Assembly: GCF_024606225.1 (NCBI RefSeq)
Contig: NZ_JAGRPU010000001.1
Coordinates: 1-64,000 of the forward strand
DNA: 64,000 nucleotides
Source of the DNA: Endozoicomonas sp. ISHI1
GTDB lineage: Bacteria > Pseudomonadota > Gammaproteobacteria > Pseudomonadales > Endozoicomonadaceae
Direction of reading: 5' to 3'
The first letter of the stretch is position 1, and every line of letters begins with the position of its first letter. Shown piece by piece: positions 22,323-32,467 of this stretch. A program made the translations under genes and the position numbers. A model generated the notes under the pieces. The model ran no database searches and had not been told where the DNA came from. It saw only the letters and a list, made by a program, of their open reading frames with translations.

Positions 22323-23012
22323 ATGACTGAAACGCTCAGAAACAACGACCCGGTTCGTGTCGGCACTCAGGCGCAAGAAGTTGCGGGCCTGCTGATCGGA
22401 GATATTATTTCGGGTCGCTTAAGTCAGGGCTGCCGGATCTCTGAGCCAGAGCTCTCAAGAAAGTACGGAGTCGGGCGTGGTCCTCTTCGTGAGGCTATTT
22501 TGAAGCTTGAAGGTACCGGTCTTGTTGTTCGTGCGCCTCATGTCGGCGCCACGGTAGTCACCCTTAACCAGAGTGACTTGTCAGAAATATTTGCCATTCG
22601 GGAGGCGCTTGAGGGAATGGCTGCTCGTCTGGCAGCGATCCATATGTCTGATCAGCAGCTGCTGGATCTCGAATCTCTGCTGAAAACACACGCCAGCCAT
22701 ATTCATGAGCAGAATGGTCAGTCATACATTGATCAAGAAGGCGATCTGGATTTTCATTATCGTGTGATCAACGGCTCCTGCAACCAAAGGCTGATACGGT
22801 CGCTCTGTGATGAGCTCTATTATCTGATTCAAATGTACCGGAAAACGTCAGGTCGTCCTGCTCGTCCTGAGGAAGCGTTGACTGAGCATCAGATGATCTT
22901 CAGGGCTCTGAAAGAGCGTGATGGTGAACTGGCCGAAATATTAATGCGCCGTCATATTGCCCGGGCCAGAAAAGAAATTGAACAATGCATCGACTCCGGT
23001 CACCAGCATTAG
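22323..23012 (+). CDS. GntR/FCD regulator of the methylcitrate operon
   Basis: This is a 229-residue transcription factor. It has an N-terminal winged helix (EPELSRKYGVGRGPLREAILKL; recognition helix about residues 45-60) and a C-terminal FCD all-helical effector domain with FAIREALEGMAARLAA and DLDFHYRVINGSCN. FCD domains bind carboxylic acids, often via metal-held His/Asp. Its position as first gene of a prp operon, and the two matching palindromes before it, imply repression relieved by methylcitrate or a related acid. It lacks an obvious ribosome site, so the transcript may be leaderless or weakly translated. prpB follows after 63 bp. Confidence 0.88.
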   Translation: MTETLRNNDPVRVGTQAQEVAGLLIGDIISGRLSQGCRISEPELSRKYGVGRGPLREAILKLEGTGLVVRAPHVGATVVTLNQSDLSEIFAIREALEGMAARLAAIHMSDQQLLDLESLLKTHASHIHEQNGQSYIDQEGDLDFHYRVINGSCNQRLIRSLCDELYYLIQMYRKTSGRPARPEEALTEHQMIFRALKERDGELAEILMRRHIARARKEIEQCIDSGHQH

Positions 23013-23075
23013 CAAATGAAGTAACCCTGACCTCAGGGGGGCGAAACGTTTTTCTGGATAAGAAGAGGAAGTCAA

Positions 23076-23915
23076 ATGACTGATAAAAACAACGCGCTCA
23101 ATCAACTGATTGCTAAAGAAGGCATTGTTACCGCACCCGGCGTATACGATGGTATCTCTGCCCGCCTGGGTGAGGAGGCGGGTTTCTCTGCCTTATACGG
23201 AAGTGGTGGTGCTATAGCGAGAAGCACAGGTGTGCCTGATATTGGTCTGCTGACGTTAACTGAAGTGGTCGATCGTGTTCGTCAAATCTGTGAAGCCACT
23301 TCACTTCCTGTGATTGCCGATGCGGATACCGGTTTTGGAAACGAAGTTAATGTCAAGCGCACCGTAAAACTGTTCAGAAACGCCGGCGTGTGTGGCTTTC
23401 ATCTGGAAGATCAGGAGTTTCCAAAGCGCTGCGGGCATCTGGATGGCAAATCCCTGGTTTCCATTGAGGAGATGTGCAAGAAAGTGTCCGTTGCTGCCAG
23501 GTACGCCGGTAATGTCACTGTCATAGCAAGAACGGATGCTATTGCTGTAACCGGCTTTGGCGATGCGATCGAACGAGCCAAGGCGTATGTTGAAGCTGGA
23601 GCGGATATGTTGTTTGTTGAAGCGCCCCAGACTATTAAGCAGATTGAAGAGATTGCCAAACAGGTTACTGGTCCGAAACTGATCAATATGTTTTACAGTG
23701 GCAAGACCCCATTGGTACCTACAGAAGCTCTGAAGGCAATGGGTTATCAGCTCATCATCATTCCGTCTGATCTTCAGCGAGCGGCAGTGACCGCGATGCG
23801 TGAAGTGCTTGAAGTCATCAAGCGCGATGGCAACAGTGGTGCGATTGCCGATGGCATGATGACGTTTCAGGAACGTGAGCGTCTGGTTAAGACCCAAGAG
23901 TTTCTTAATCCTTAA
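23076..23915 (+). CDS. prpB: Methylisocitrate lyase, PrpB-type (ICL/PEP mutase superfamily)
   Basis: By context it splits 2-methylisocitrate to pyruvate and succinate. The 279-residue barrel has the superfamily metal site (ADADTGFG), HLEDQEFPKRCGHLDGK with the catalytic KRCGH cysteine loop, and ARTDA. The N-terminus (TAPGVYDGISARL) and length are closer to the dimethylmalate-lyase/oxaloacetate-decarboxylase-like branch than to the ~296-residue enterobacterial PrpB, so the specificity rests mainly on the neighbours. AGAGGAAG precedes the ATG. prpC follows after 38 bp. Confidence 0.85.
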   Translation: MTDKNNALNQLIAKEGIVTAPGVYDGISARLGEEAGFSALYGSGGAIARSTGVPDIGLLTLTEVVDRVRQICEATSLPVIADADTGFGNEVNVKRTVKLFRNAGVCGFHLEDQEFPKRCGHLDGKSLVSIEEMCKKVSVAARYAGNVTVIARTDAIAVTGFGDAIERAKAYVEAGADMLFVEAPQTIKQIEEIAKQVTGPKLINMFYSGKTPLVPTEALKAMGYQLIIIPSDLQRAAVTAMREVLEVIKRDGNSGAIADGMMTFQERERLVKTQEFLNP

Positions 23916-23953
23916 CCGTAACACTCATTCAATAAGAAAAACGGAGAACGATC

Positions 23954-25096
23954 ATGGCAGAAAAGATGCTTTCCAATAAGAAACCGGGCGGCGCCGGCCT
24001 GCGTGGTCAGTCTGCTGGTGAAACCGCACTGTGTACCGTTGGTAAAACCGGTTCTGGTCTGACTTATCGTGGCTATGATATCAAGGAGCTGGCTGATAAA
24101 GCACAGTTTGAAGAAGTCGCTTATCTGTTACTTTATGGCAAGCTGCCGAATCAGACCGAGCTTGATGCTTACAAAAACCGTCTGAAAAGTATGCGTTCAC
24201 TGCCCGATGCCCTGAAGGTCGTTTTGGAAGAGATTCCTGCCGGTGCACACCCAATGGACGTTATGCGCACCGGTTGTTCAATGCTGGGTAATCTGGAAAC
24301 TGAGCAGGATTTCTCCGAACAGCTGGATCACATCGACCGTATGCTGGCCCTCTTCCCGGGCATGATTAATTACTGGTTCAACTTCAGTCACAACGGCATT
24401 CGAATTAATGTTGATACTGAAGCAGACTCCATTGCTGAGCAGTTTCTGTGGACCTTGCATAACAGGAAGCCGAAACCTCTGCATGTAGAGGTAATGCATG
24501 CCTCCCTGATCCTTTATGCTGAGCATGAATTTAATGCTTCTACCTTCACCGGCCGTGTTTGTGCTTCCACTCTCTCTGATGTTCACAGCTGTGTAACCGC
24601 TGCAATCGGCTCACTGCGTGGACCTTTACATGGCGGTGCAAACGAGGCAGCTATGGCAATGATTGAGAACTGGCGCTCTGCCGATGAAGCGGAGCAGAAC
24701 ATTATGACCATGCTGGCTCGTAAAGAAAAAATTATGGGCTTCGGTCACGCGATTTACCGTGAGTCTGACCCTCGTAACGATATTATTAAAGAGTGGTCAA
24801 AGAAACTGTCTGAGCATTCAGTTGATGAATACCTGTATGCTGTTTCCGAACGTGTTGAGGCGGTCATGTGGCGTGAGAAGAAATTGTTCTGTAATGCTGA
24901 TTTCTTCCACGCTTCTGCCTATCACTTCATGGGCATTCCAACCAAACTGTTTACACCGATCTTTGTTTGTTCACGTGTTTCTGGTTGGACTGCACACGTC
25001 ATGGAGCAGCGTGCTAATAATCGTATTATTCGTCCTTCTGCGGACTACACCGGTCCAGAAAGTGTTGACTGGGTGGCGATCAAAGATCGTCCATAA
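23954..25096 (+). CDS. prpC: 2-methylcitrate synthase
   Basis: It condenses propionyl-CoA with oxaloacetate. At 380 residues it is a short, dimeric-type citrate synthase. Visible motifs are GLTYRGYDIKELA, RGPLHGGANEAA (catalytic His), GFGHAIYRESDPRN (catalytic His) and the C-terminal VMEQRANNRIIRP. The match to PrpC is better than to the longer GltA. A GGAG site precedes the ATG. It is the third gene of the operon, 18 bp before acnD. Confidence 0.95.
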   Translation: MAEKMLSNKKPGGAGLRGQSAGETALCTVGKTGSGLTYRGYDIKELADKAQFEEVAYLLLYGKLPNQTELDAYKNRLKSMRSLPDALKVVLEEIPAGAHPMDVMRTGCSMLGNLETEQDFSEQLDHIDRMLALFPGMINYWFNFSHNGIRINVDTEADSIAEQFLWTLHNRKPKPLHVEVMHASLILYAEHEFNASTFTGRVCASTLSDVHSCVTAAIGSLRGPLHGGANEAAMAMIENWRSADEAEQNIMTMLARKEKIMGFGHAIYRESDPRNDIIKEWSKKLSEHSVDEYLYAVSERVEAVMWREKKLFCNADFFHASAYHFMGIPTKLFTPIFVCSRVSGWTAHVMEQRANNRIIRPSADYTGPESVDWVAIKDRP

Positions 25097-25114
25097 AACT
25101 GAAGGACTGATGTT

Positions 25115-27715
25115 ATGAACAGTGCATATCGCAAACCATTACCGGGCACCCGACTGGACTATTTCGACACTCGTGCAGCCATCGAAGCCATTCAGACTGG
25201 TGCCTACGCAAGGCTGCCTTACACCTCTCGCGTTCTGGCTGAGCAGCTCGTTCGTCGCTGTAATCCTGCAATCTTGACAGAGGCCCTCAAGCAGATCATA
25301 GAACGCAAGCGCGATCAGGACTTTCCCTGGTATCCTGCTCGTGTCGTGTGTCATGATATTCTCGGTCAAACAGCTCTGGTTGATCTGGCTGGCCTGCGTG
25401 ATGCGATTGCTGAGCAGGGGGGTGACCCTTCCGAGGTCAATCCAGTTGTTCCAACACAGTTGATTGTTGATCACTCACTGGCTGTAGAGTCCGGTGGTTC
25501 TGACCCTCTGGCTTTTGAAAAGAACCGTGCCATTGAAAATCGTCGTAATGAGGATCGTTTTCACTTTATTGAGTGGACCAAAACGGCCTTTAAAAATGTT
25601 GATGTTATCCCGGCGGGTAACGGTATCATGCACCAGATTAATCTGGAGAAAATGTCTCCGGTTATTCAGGTCCGTGAAGGTGTCGCTTATCCGGATACTT
25701 GTGTAGGCACTGACAGCCATACGCCCCATATCGATGCGCTGGGTGTTATTGCGATGGGTGTAGGTGGGCTGGAAGCTGAAACGGTTATGCTTGGGCGTCC
25801 TTCCATGATGCGTCTTCCAGAGATTATTGGTGTTGAGCTGGTAGGCAAGTGTCAACCTGGTATGACAGCAACCGATATTGTTCTGGCCATTACAGAGTTT
25901 TTGCGAAAAGAAGGTGTTGTTTCTTCTTACCTCGAGTTCTTTGGTGAAGGTGCTGTAGATCTGACCATTGGTGACCGTGCCACTATTTCCAACATGACAC
26001 CGGAATTTGGTGCTTCCGCGGGCATGTTTTACATTGATGAACAAACCATCGATTATCTGAAGCTGACTGGGCGCAAGCCGGAGCAGGTGGCGCTGGTTGA
26101 AAATTATGCCAAGGTCAGCGGCCTCTGGGCAGATGATCTGAAAACGGCTGAGTACGAGCGTGTTCTCACATTTGATTTGTCCACTGTTGTTCGAAACATG
26201 GCGGGGCCATCCAGCCCGCATCGTCGTTTGCCCACCTCGGAACTGGCTCAGCGTGGCATTGCTGTCGATCTGGATAAAGCTCAGACCCAAGAAAAAGCAG
26301 GTCTTCTACCCGATGGTGCTGTGATTATTGCTGCCATCACCAGCTGTACCAATACCAGTAATCCTCGAAATGTTGTGGCTGCAGGCCTTATTGCTCGCAA
26401 GGCCAATAAGCTCGGTCTGGTTCGTAAGCCCTGGGTTAAATCCTCTTTTGCGCCAGGCTCCAAAGTTGCGAGGCTTTACCTTCAAGCCTCAGGATTATTA
26501 CCTGAGTTGGAGAAACTGGGTTTTGGGATTGTCGGTTATGCCTGTACGACTTGTAACGGTATGAGTGGTGCCCTGGACCCGGACATTCAGAAAGAATTGA
26601 TTGATCGCGACCTCTATTCTACAGCAGTATTATCCGGTAACCGCAACTTTGACGGCCGTATTCACCCTTATGCCAAGCAGGCTTTCCTTGCTTCTCCGCC
26701 TCTGGTAGTCGCTTATGCCATTGCCGGTACCGTACGTTTTGATATAGAAAAAGATATACTCGGTACGGATAAAGAGGGTAATGCTGTCACACTGAAAGAC
26801 ATTTGGCCAAGTGATGAAGAGATCGATGAGATCGTTGCTGAGTATGTGAAACCTGAGCAGTTCAACGAAGTTTACATCCCCATGTTTGACTTGGGTATGA
26901 CAGAAGAAGCCAAGAGTCCTCTTTACGACTGGCGTCCAATGAGTACCTACATACGGCGTCCTCCATACTGGGAAGGAGCTCTGGCCGGAGAGCGAACTTT
27001 GAAAGGCATGCGCCTTCTGGCTCTCCTGGGTGACAACATTACTACCGATCACCTGTCACCATCAAATGCCATCCTGGCAACTTCTGCTGCGGGTGAATAT
27101 CTTTCGAAAATGGGATTGCCTGAAGAGGATTTCAACTCTTATGCCACACATCGTGGTGACCATCTAACCGCACAGCGAGCGACTTTTGCCAACCCTAAAC
27201 TGCTGAACGAAATGTGCCTCGATGACAGGGGAGCAGTGAAACAGGGTTCTCTGGCCCGTATTGAGCCTGAAGGTAAAGAAACCCGAATGTGGGAAGCGAT
27301 TGAAACCTACATGAACCGCAAGCAGCCACTGATTATTGTTGCAGGTGCCGATTATGGTCAGGGGTCATCCCGTGATTGGGCTGCGAAAGGTGTACGTCTA
27401 GCCGGTGTTGAAGTCATCGTGGCTGAAGGTTTTGAACGTATCCATAGAACCAATCTGGTGGGTATGGGGGTTCTGCCGCTGGAATTCAAGGATGGCACCA
27501 CCCGAAAGACTCTGGGTCTGGATGGTACTGAAACCTATGATGTAGTCGGCAGGCGTAGGCCACTAGCGAACCTGACGCTGCTGATTCACCGTGCCAATGG
27601 AAAAAGGTTGGAAGTGCCCGTCATTTGTCGTCTTGATACGGAAGAAGAAGTGTCTGTATACGCTGCTGGTGGTGTACTGCAACGATTTGCCAAGGACTTT
27701 CTGGAGGGCAAATAA
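25115..27715 (+). CDS. acnD: Fe/S-dependent 2-methylcitrate dehydratase AcnD
   Basis: An aconitase-family enzyme that dehydrates 2-methylcitrate to a methylaconitate in the AcnD/PrpF variant of the cycle. The 866 residues include the 4Fe-4S ligands in AAITSCTNTSNP and GYACTTCNGMSG, plus VGTDSHTPHIDALG early and QGSSRDWAAKG in the swivel domain. It lies between prpC and prpF. That placement, with a PrpF partner and no PrpD, identifies it as AcnD rather than AcnA. Only 2 bp separate it from prpF, so the two are probably translationally coupled. Confidence 0.95.
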   Translation: MNSAYRKPLPGTRLDYFDTRAAIEAIQTGAYARLPYTSRVLAEQLVRRCNPAILTEALKQIIERKRDQDFPWYPARVVCHDILGQTALVDLAGLRDAIAEQGGDPSEVNPVVPTQLIVDHSLAVESGGSDPLAFEKNRAIENRRNEDRFHFIEWTKTAFKNVDVIPAGNGIMHQINLEKMSPVIQVREGVAYPDTCVGTDSHTPHIDALGVIAMGVGGLEAETVMLGRPSMMRLPEIIGVELVGKCQPGMTATDIVLAITEFLRKEGVVSSYLEFFGEGAVDLTIGDRATISNMTPEFGASAGMFYIDEQTIDYLKLTGRKPEQVALVENYAKVSGLWADDLKTAEYERVLTFDLSTVVRNMAGPSSPHRRLPTSELAQRGIAVDLDKAQTQEKAGLLPDGAVIIAAITSCTNTSNPRNVVAAGLIARKANKLGLVRKPWVKSSFAPGSKVARLYLQASGLLPELEKLGFGIVGYACTTCNGMSGALDPDIQKELIDRDLYSTAVLSGNRNFDGRIHPYAKQAFLASPPLVVAYAIAGTVRFDIEKDILGTDKEGNAVTLKDIWPSDEEIDEIVAEYVKPEQFNEVYIPMFDLGMTEEAKSPLYDWRPMSTYIRRPPYWEGALAGERTLKGMRLLALLGDNITTDHLSPSNAILATSAAGEYLSKMGLPEEDFNSYATHRGDHLTAQRATFANPKLLNEMCLDDRGAVKQGSLARIEPEGKETRMWEAIETYMNRKQPLIIVAGADYGQGSSRDWAAKGVRLAGVEVIVAEGFERIHRTNLVGMGVLPLEFKDGTTRKTLGLDGTETYDVVGRRRPLANLTLLIHRANGKRLEVPVICRLDTEEEVSVYAAGGVLQRFAKDFLEGK

Positions 27716-27717
27716 GA

Positions 27718-28908
27718 ATGTCGCATGAGCCTCAGATCAAGGTGCCCGCTAGTTATATTAGAGGCGGCACCAGTAAAGGCGTTTTCTTTAGTCTGGAAGA
27801 TCTGCCTGAGCGCGCACAGGTTGCCGGCGAAGTCCGGGACAACCTGTTGTTGCGTGTGATTGGTAGCCCTGACCCCTACGGGAAGCATACTGACGGTATG
27901 GGGGGGGCTACTTCAAGCACCAGTAAAACTGTCATTTTGTCGAAAAGCAGCCAGCCGGATCACGATGTTGATTACCTGTTTGGTCAGGTTTCCATTGATA
28001 AGCCCTTTGTAGACTGGAGTGGTAATTGTGGCAACCTGACCGCTGCTGTCGGTGCGTTTGCAATCAGTAAAGGTCTGGTTGATCCCGTTCGTGTACCTGT
28101 AAATGGTGTTTCTGTAGTGCGCATCTGGCAGGCCAACATCAAAAAGACCATCGTTGCTTATGTGCCCATCACTAACGGAGAGGTCCAGGAAACTGGAGAC
28201 TTTGAGCTGGATGGTGTCACTTTCCCGGCGGCAGAAGTTCAGGTGGAGTTTCTTGATCCAGCAGACGACGAAGGGGCTATGTTTCCAACGGGTAACCTGA
28301 TCGATGATCTGGAAGTTCCTACTCATGTTGTGGAGTGTGCGAGGCTAAAAGTGACGCTGATTAATGCGGGTATTCCAACTGTTTTCCTGAATGCGCAGGA
28401 GTTGGGCTATACCGGAACCGAGTTGCAGGAGGCCATAAATGGCGACCAAGAGGCGCTGGCTCGTTTTGAAACTATTCGCGCTCATGCTGCGGTTAAGATG
28501 GGGCTCATTGACCATATAGATGAAGCTGCGCAACGTCAGCACACTCCCAAGATAGCCTTTGTGGCTAAGCCCACCCCTTATACCGCATCCAGTGGTAAAG
28601 AGATCAAAATGGATGATATTGATCTGTTAGTGAGAGCCTTGTCTATGGGTAAGCTTCACCACGCGATGATGGGTACCGCTGCGGTAGCCATCGGTATTGC
28701 TGCTGCTATTCCCGGAACACTGGTGAACCTGGCGGCAGGTGGCGGTGAACATAAAAGGGTTCGTTTCGGACACCCTTCCGGAATTCTGCGTGTTGGAGCC
28801 GAACCTGTCTTGGAAAACGGAGAGTGGAGGGCGAAAAAAGCCATTATGAGTCGCAGTGCCCGAGTTCTCATGGAAGGCTGGGTAAAGATCCCCGGAGATT
28901 CTTTTTAA
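27718..28908 (+). CDS. prpF: Methylaconitate isomerase PrpF
   Basis: PrpF isomerises trans-methylaconitate from AcnD to the cis form, which can then be hydrated to methylisocitrate. The 396-residue protein has the two-domain diaminopimelate-epimerase-like fold. It shows the family opening SYIRGGTSKGVFF, GGATSSTSKTVI, DWSGNCGNLTAAVGAFA and the late GHPSGILRVGA. GGAGGG within the end of acnD acts as ribosome site. It is the last gene of the operon; no clear terminator was found before the convergent ppsR. Confidence 0.95.
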   Translation: MSHEPQIKVPASYIRGGTSKGVFFSLEDLPERAQVAGEVRDNLLLRVIGSPDPYGKHTDGMGGATSSTSKTVILSKSSQPDHDVDYLFGQVSIDKPFVDWSGNCGNLTAAVGAFAISKGLVDPVRVPVNGVSVVRIWQANIKKTIVAYVPITNGEVQETGDFELDGVTFPAAEVQVEFLDPADDEGAMFPTGNLIDDLEVPTHVVECARLKVTLINAGIPTVFLNAQELGYTGTELQEAINGDQEALARFETIRAHAAVKMGLIDHIDEAAQRQHTPKIAFVAKPTPYTASSGKEIKMDDIDLLVRALSMGKLHHAMMGTAAVAIGIAAAIPGTLVNLAAGGGEHKRVRFGHPSGILRVGAEPVLENGEWRAKKAIMSRSARVLMEGWVKIPGDSF

Positions 28909-28928
28909 ATTCGTGAGTCCGTTAAATA

Positions 28929-29750
28929 CTACTTCAGTCGTCGTTTCAGTTGAGCAAGATCCATGATACGAGTAGAAATTTCTTCAACGGAGTAATCAGT
29001 ACTGTTGATATAGGGAATACGCTCCTTGCGATAAATCCGCTCAATCGTGTGGATTTCAAACTGACATTGCTGACTGGACGAATAACGTGAGTTCGGGCGT
29101 CTCTCGTTACGAATACCAGCCAGTCGGCCGGGGTGTATCGTCAGTCCGAATAGTTTGTCCCTGTGTGGTTGCAAGGGTTTGGGAAGCCTGAGTGGTTCAT
29201 CCAGATCTTCTTCTGTGATGGGATAGTTCGCTGCAAAGATACCAAACTGCAGACCCAGGTAAATGCAGGACGGAGTTTTGCCACTTCTGGATGCTCCCAG
29301 CAGAATAATATCCGCTTTGTCATAATTTCTTGTTTTTGCTCCGTCATCATTATCAAGAGCAAATTGAACGGCTTCTATACGTCGGTGGTAACTGTGGCTG
29401 TGAGTTGTGGAACGTTTCTTGCCTGTTCTATAGAGAGGGTGTTGACCAAACTCATGCTCAAGGCCCGGTAGAAAAGTTTGGAAGAGGTCTATTATATAGG
29501 CACCACTCGTGTGGAGTATGCGACTAACGTCTTCATTCAGTACTGTCATGAAGACGACAGGTCTAATTTGTTCTTCTTTGTGAATACTGTGAATCTTCTC
29601 AATCAGCTGAATGGTTTTTTCAGTTGAATCTATATAAGGGAAGGTAACGTGTTGAAACTCATGACCTTCAAATTGCGCGAGGAGGCTCTGTCCGAACGAC
29701 TCTGCAGTGATTCCGGTACCGTCTGAAACAAAAATTGCCGTTCTTTTCAC
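28929..29750 (-). CDS. ppsR: PEP synthase regulatory protein (bifunctional kinase/phosphorylase)
   Basis: PpsR inactivates PpsA by ADP-dependent threonine phosphorylation and reactivates it with phosphate. The protein has FVSDGTGITAESFG at the start, a P-loop-like GASRSGKTPS, LQFGIFAANYP, KLFGLTIHPGRLAGIR and NSRYSSSQQC. I choose GTG 29750, with AAGGA seven bases upstream, giving 273 residues (E. coli 277). The open frame runs to 30059, but that extension overlaps ppsA and has no family support. It is divergent from its target ppsA, a conserved arrangement. Confidence 0.94.
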   Translation of the reverse strand: MKRTAIFVSDGTGITAESFGQSLLAQFEGHEFQHVTFPYIDSTEKTIQLIEKIHSIHKEEQIRPVVFMTVLNEDVSRILHTSGAYIIDLFQTFLPGLEHEFGQHPLYRTGKKRSTTHSHSYHRRIEAVQFALDNDDGAKTRNYDKADIILLGASRSGKTPSCIYLGLQFGIFAANYPITEEDLDEPLRLPKPLQPHRDKLFGLTIHPGRLAGIRNERRPNSRYSSSQQCQFEIHTIERIYRKERIPYINSTDYSVEEISTRIMDLAQLKRRLK

Positions 29751-29955
29751 TTTTTTTCCTTCAAGGTATTTCATTTTATAACAAAATCTAACATAGTGTA
29801 CCTGCCGAAACACGGAAGCGATAGGCTGGACTGAATTTGGTATATCAGACGGTTGTCTTTTGTACAAGAAAGCCAAGCGCCGGCCATAAGCATACAAGCG
29901 CACCTGGCTAGCCGAAACAGCCATAAGCAGATAGAAAAGAGCGGGGAATGCTGCT

Positions 29956-32325
29956 TTGAATAATTTTGTAGTGGGCCTGGAAACTCTGGGCATGGGTGAC
30001 GTCGAAAAAGTAGGCGGGAAGAACGCCTCTCTGGGCGAGATGATCAGTGGTTTGAGCAAAGTCGGGGTAAAAGTCCCTGGTGGTTTTGCAACAACGGCAG
30101 AGGCTTATCGGGACTTTCTCGATGGCAATGGACTGTATCAAAGAATTCATAGCCTTCTGGATGACCTGGATATCAATGATATCAGGGCACTGACCACGGC
30201 TGGTGCAAAAATACGTCGCTGGATTATGGATGAGCCTTTCAGGCCGGAACTGGAAGAGTCCATTATCAAAGCTTACCAGTCTCTTTCCGGAGATGATGAT
30301 CTGCCAGTGGCGGTTCGCTCCTCGGCAACGGCGGAAGACCTTCCAGACGCCTCTTTTGCTGGTCAACAAGAGACTTTCCTGAATATTCGCGGCGCAGAAA
30401 ACGTATTGGTAGCTGTTCGCGAAGTGTTTGCTTCACTTTTTAATGACCGAGCTATTGCTTACCGTGTTCATCAGGGCTTTGATCACAGGAATGTGGCGCT
30501 GTCTGCCGGTATTCAGAGAATGGTACGCAGCGAGACCGGTTCTTCCGGGGTTCTCTTTACTCTGGATACTGAGTCTGGTTTTGATCAGGCTGTATTTATT
30601 ACGGCTTCTTACGGTTTGGGGGAGACGGTCGTACAGGGTGCCGTCAATCCGGATGAATTTTATGTCTACAAGCCTGCAGTCAAAGCCGGACGCCCTGGTG
30701 TTTTGAGGCGTACCCTGGGCAGCAAGGCGATTAAGATGGTATACGGCCGGGGCAGTTCTGCAGGGCGTTCGGTAGAAACAGTTGATGTGGATCTGGATGC
30801 CAGAGGGCAGTTTTCTATCAGCGATGAGGACGCCACCGAATTGTGCCGTCAGGCCATGGCTATTGAAGCGCATTACGGCTGCCCAATGGATGTCGAGTGG
30901 GCTAAAGATGGTGATGATCAGCAACTCTATATTGTACAGGCTCGCCCTGAAACCGTGCAAAGCCAGAATAGTGGCAGAAAACTGGAAAGTTACATCCTTA
31001 GAGAGAAGGGGGAATTGCTGGTTGAAGGTCGCAGTATTGGTCAGAAAATCGGTCAGGGCAAGGTTCGCCTGATTGAAGATATTGATGAGATGGACAAGGT
31101 TCAGCAAGGCGATGTGCTGGTTACTGACATGACTGATCCTGATTGGGAGCCGGTGATGAAACGGGCATCTGCCATCGTGACGAATCGGGGTGGCAGAACC
31201 TGTCATGCGGCTATCATTGCGCGTGAGCTGGGCATTCCTGCTGTTGTGGGTTGCGGCGATGCGACTTACAGGCTCAGGGAAGGTGCTTTGGTAACGGTCT
31301 CCTGTGCAGAAGGTGATACGGGTTTTATTTATGAGGGCTTGTTGAACTTTGAACATAAGGTCAGAGATCTGGATGTTATGCCGGAACTGCCTTTTAAGCT
31401 GATGATGAACGTGGGAAATCCAGACCGTGCTTTCAGCTTCTCTCGACTGCCAAATAAGGGAGTAGGTCTGGCCAGGCTTGAATTCATCATCAACAAGATG
31501 ATTGGTGTGCATCCCAAAGCCCTGCTGAATTTTGAGCGGCTGCCTGCGGATGTGAAGCGTCAGGTGGGGGAGCGCATTTCAGGCTATGGCAGTCCGGTAG
31601 ACTTTTATGTTGATAAGCTGGTGGAAGGCGTCTCTACCATTGCCGCAGCCTTTGCTCCGGAAAAAGTCATTGTTCGCTTATCTGACTTCAAGTCCAATGA
31701 GTACTTCAATCTGTTGGGTGGCCATCTCTATGAGCCCCATGAAGAAAACCCGATGCTGGGCTTCCGGGGAGCGTCACGTTATATCTCTGAAGATTTTCAG
31801 GATTGTTTTGAACTGGAATGCCGGGCCATGAAGCGGGTTCGTGATGAAATGGGGCTGGCCAATGTTGAGCTGATGGTGCCATTTGTTAGAACGCCGAACG
31901 AAGCAGCTCAGGTGACTACCATCATGGAAAAGTTGGGTCTGAAACGAGGTGAAAACGGTCTGCGAGTCATCATGATGTGCGAGCTGCCTTCCAATGCGTT
32001 GATGGCAGAGGACTTCCTTCAGTACTTTGATGGTTACTCCATTGGTTCCAATGATATGACTCAGCTAACTCTGGGTCTGGACCGGGATTCTGGCTTGATT
32101 GCCCATCTCTTTGATGAACGTAATCCGGCCATCAAGCAGTTATTGTCGATGGCTATTCAGGCTTGTAGAAAGCAAGGTAAGTACATAGGTATTTGCGGTC
32201 AGGGCCCCAGTGACCACCCTGATTTCGCCAAGTGGCTGATGGAGGAGGGTATTGAGACAGTATCCCTGAATCCGGACTCTGTGCTGGAAACCTGGTTGTA
32301 CCTTGCTGATAATGGATCTCAATAG
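29956..32325 (+). CDS. ppsA: Phosphoenolpyruvate synthase
   Basis: It makes PEP from pyruvate and ATP for gluconeogenesis, the step needed when growing on propionate-derived pyruvate. The 789 residues (E. coli 792) contain the ATP-grasp N-terminal domain ([32 protein letters not shown]), the phosphohistidine domain ([19 protein letters not shown]) and the PEP-binding barrel ([46 protein letters not shown]). The start is a TTG with GGGGA upstream. A hairpin follows the stop. Confidence 0.97.
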   Translation: MNNFVVGLETLGMGDVEKVGGKNASLGEMISGLSKVGVKVPGGFATTAEAYRDFLDGNGLYQRIHSLLDDLDINDIRALTTAGAKIRRWIMDEPFRPELEESIIKAYQSLSGDDDLPVAVRSSATAEDLPDASFAGQQETFLNIRGAENVLVAVREVFASLFNDRAIAYRVHQGFDHRNVALSAGIQRMVRSETGSSGVLFTLDTESGFDQAVFITASYGLGETVVQGAVNPDEFYVYKPAVKAGRPGVLRRTLGSKAIKMVYGRGSSAGRSVETVDVDLDARGQFSISDEDATELCRQAMAIEAHYGCPMDVEWAKDGDDQQLYIVQARPETVQSQNSGRKLESYILREKGELLVEGRSIGQKIGQGKVRLIEDIDEMDKVQQGDVLVTDMTDPDWEPVMKRASAIVTNRGGRTCHAAIIARELGIPAVVGCGDATYRLREGALVTVSCAEGDTGFIYEGLLNFEHKVRDLDVMPELPFKLMMNVGNPDRAFSFSRLPNKGVGLARLEFIINKMIGVHPKALLNFERLPADVKRQVGERISGYGSPVDFYVDKLVEGVSTIAAAFAPEKVIVRLSDFKSNEYFNLLGGHLYEPHEENPMLGFRGASRYISEDFQDCFELECRAMKRVRDEMGLANVELMVPFVRTPNEAAQVTTIMEKLGLKRGENGLRVIMMCELPSNALMAEDFLQYFDGYSIGSNDMTQLTLGLDRDSGLIAHLFDERNPAIKQLLSMAIQACRKQGKYIGICGQGPSDHPDFAKWLMEEGIETVSLNPDSVLETWLYLADNGSQ

Positions 32326-32336
32326 TTTGATGCAAA

Positions 32337-32363
32337 GATGAAGCTCGCAATGCGGGCTTCATC
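32337..32363 (+). terminator. Hairpin after ppsA
   Basis: GATGAAGC and GCTTCATC pair, with extra CGC/GCG pairing around an AAT loop. The downstream T content is modest (ATCTCTGTTT). Confidence 0.55.
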
Positions 32364-32467
32364 ATCTCTGTTTATACTGACTATTCAATTCCCTTGTCTT
32401 CTTTACTCTCCTGATTCCTGTAGACTTTTTGCCATCAGATCCTGTCTGTAAAAATAAGGAAAGAAGA

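Noticed and set aside
25475-26290. Minus-strand frame (271 codons) opposite acnD
   Set aside because: Shadow of a well-identified aconitase-family gene; no family similarity.
29751-30059. N-terminal extension of ppsR by about 100 codons
   Set aside because: The frame overlaps the start of ppsA, has no ribosome site and no match to the 277-residue family; GTG 29750 has an excellent AAGGA.
30433-31512. Long minus-strand frame (359 codons) opposite ppsA
   Set aside because: It is a codon-bias shadow of the strongly conserved ppsA gene.
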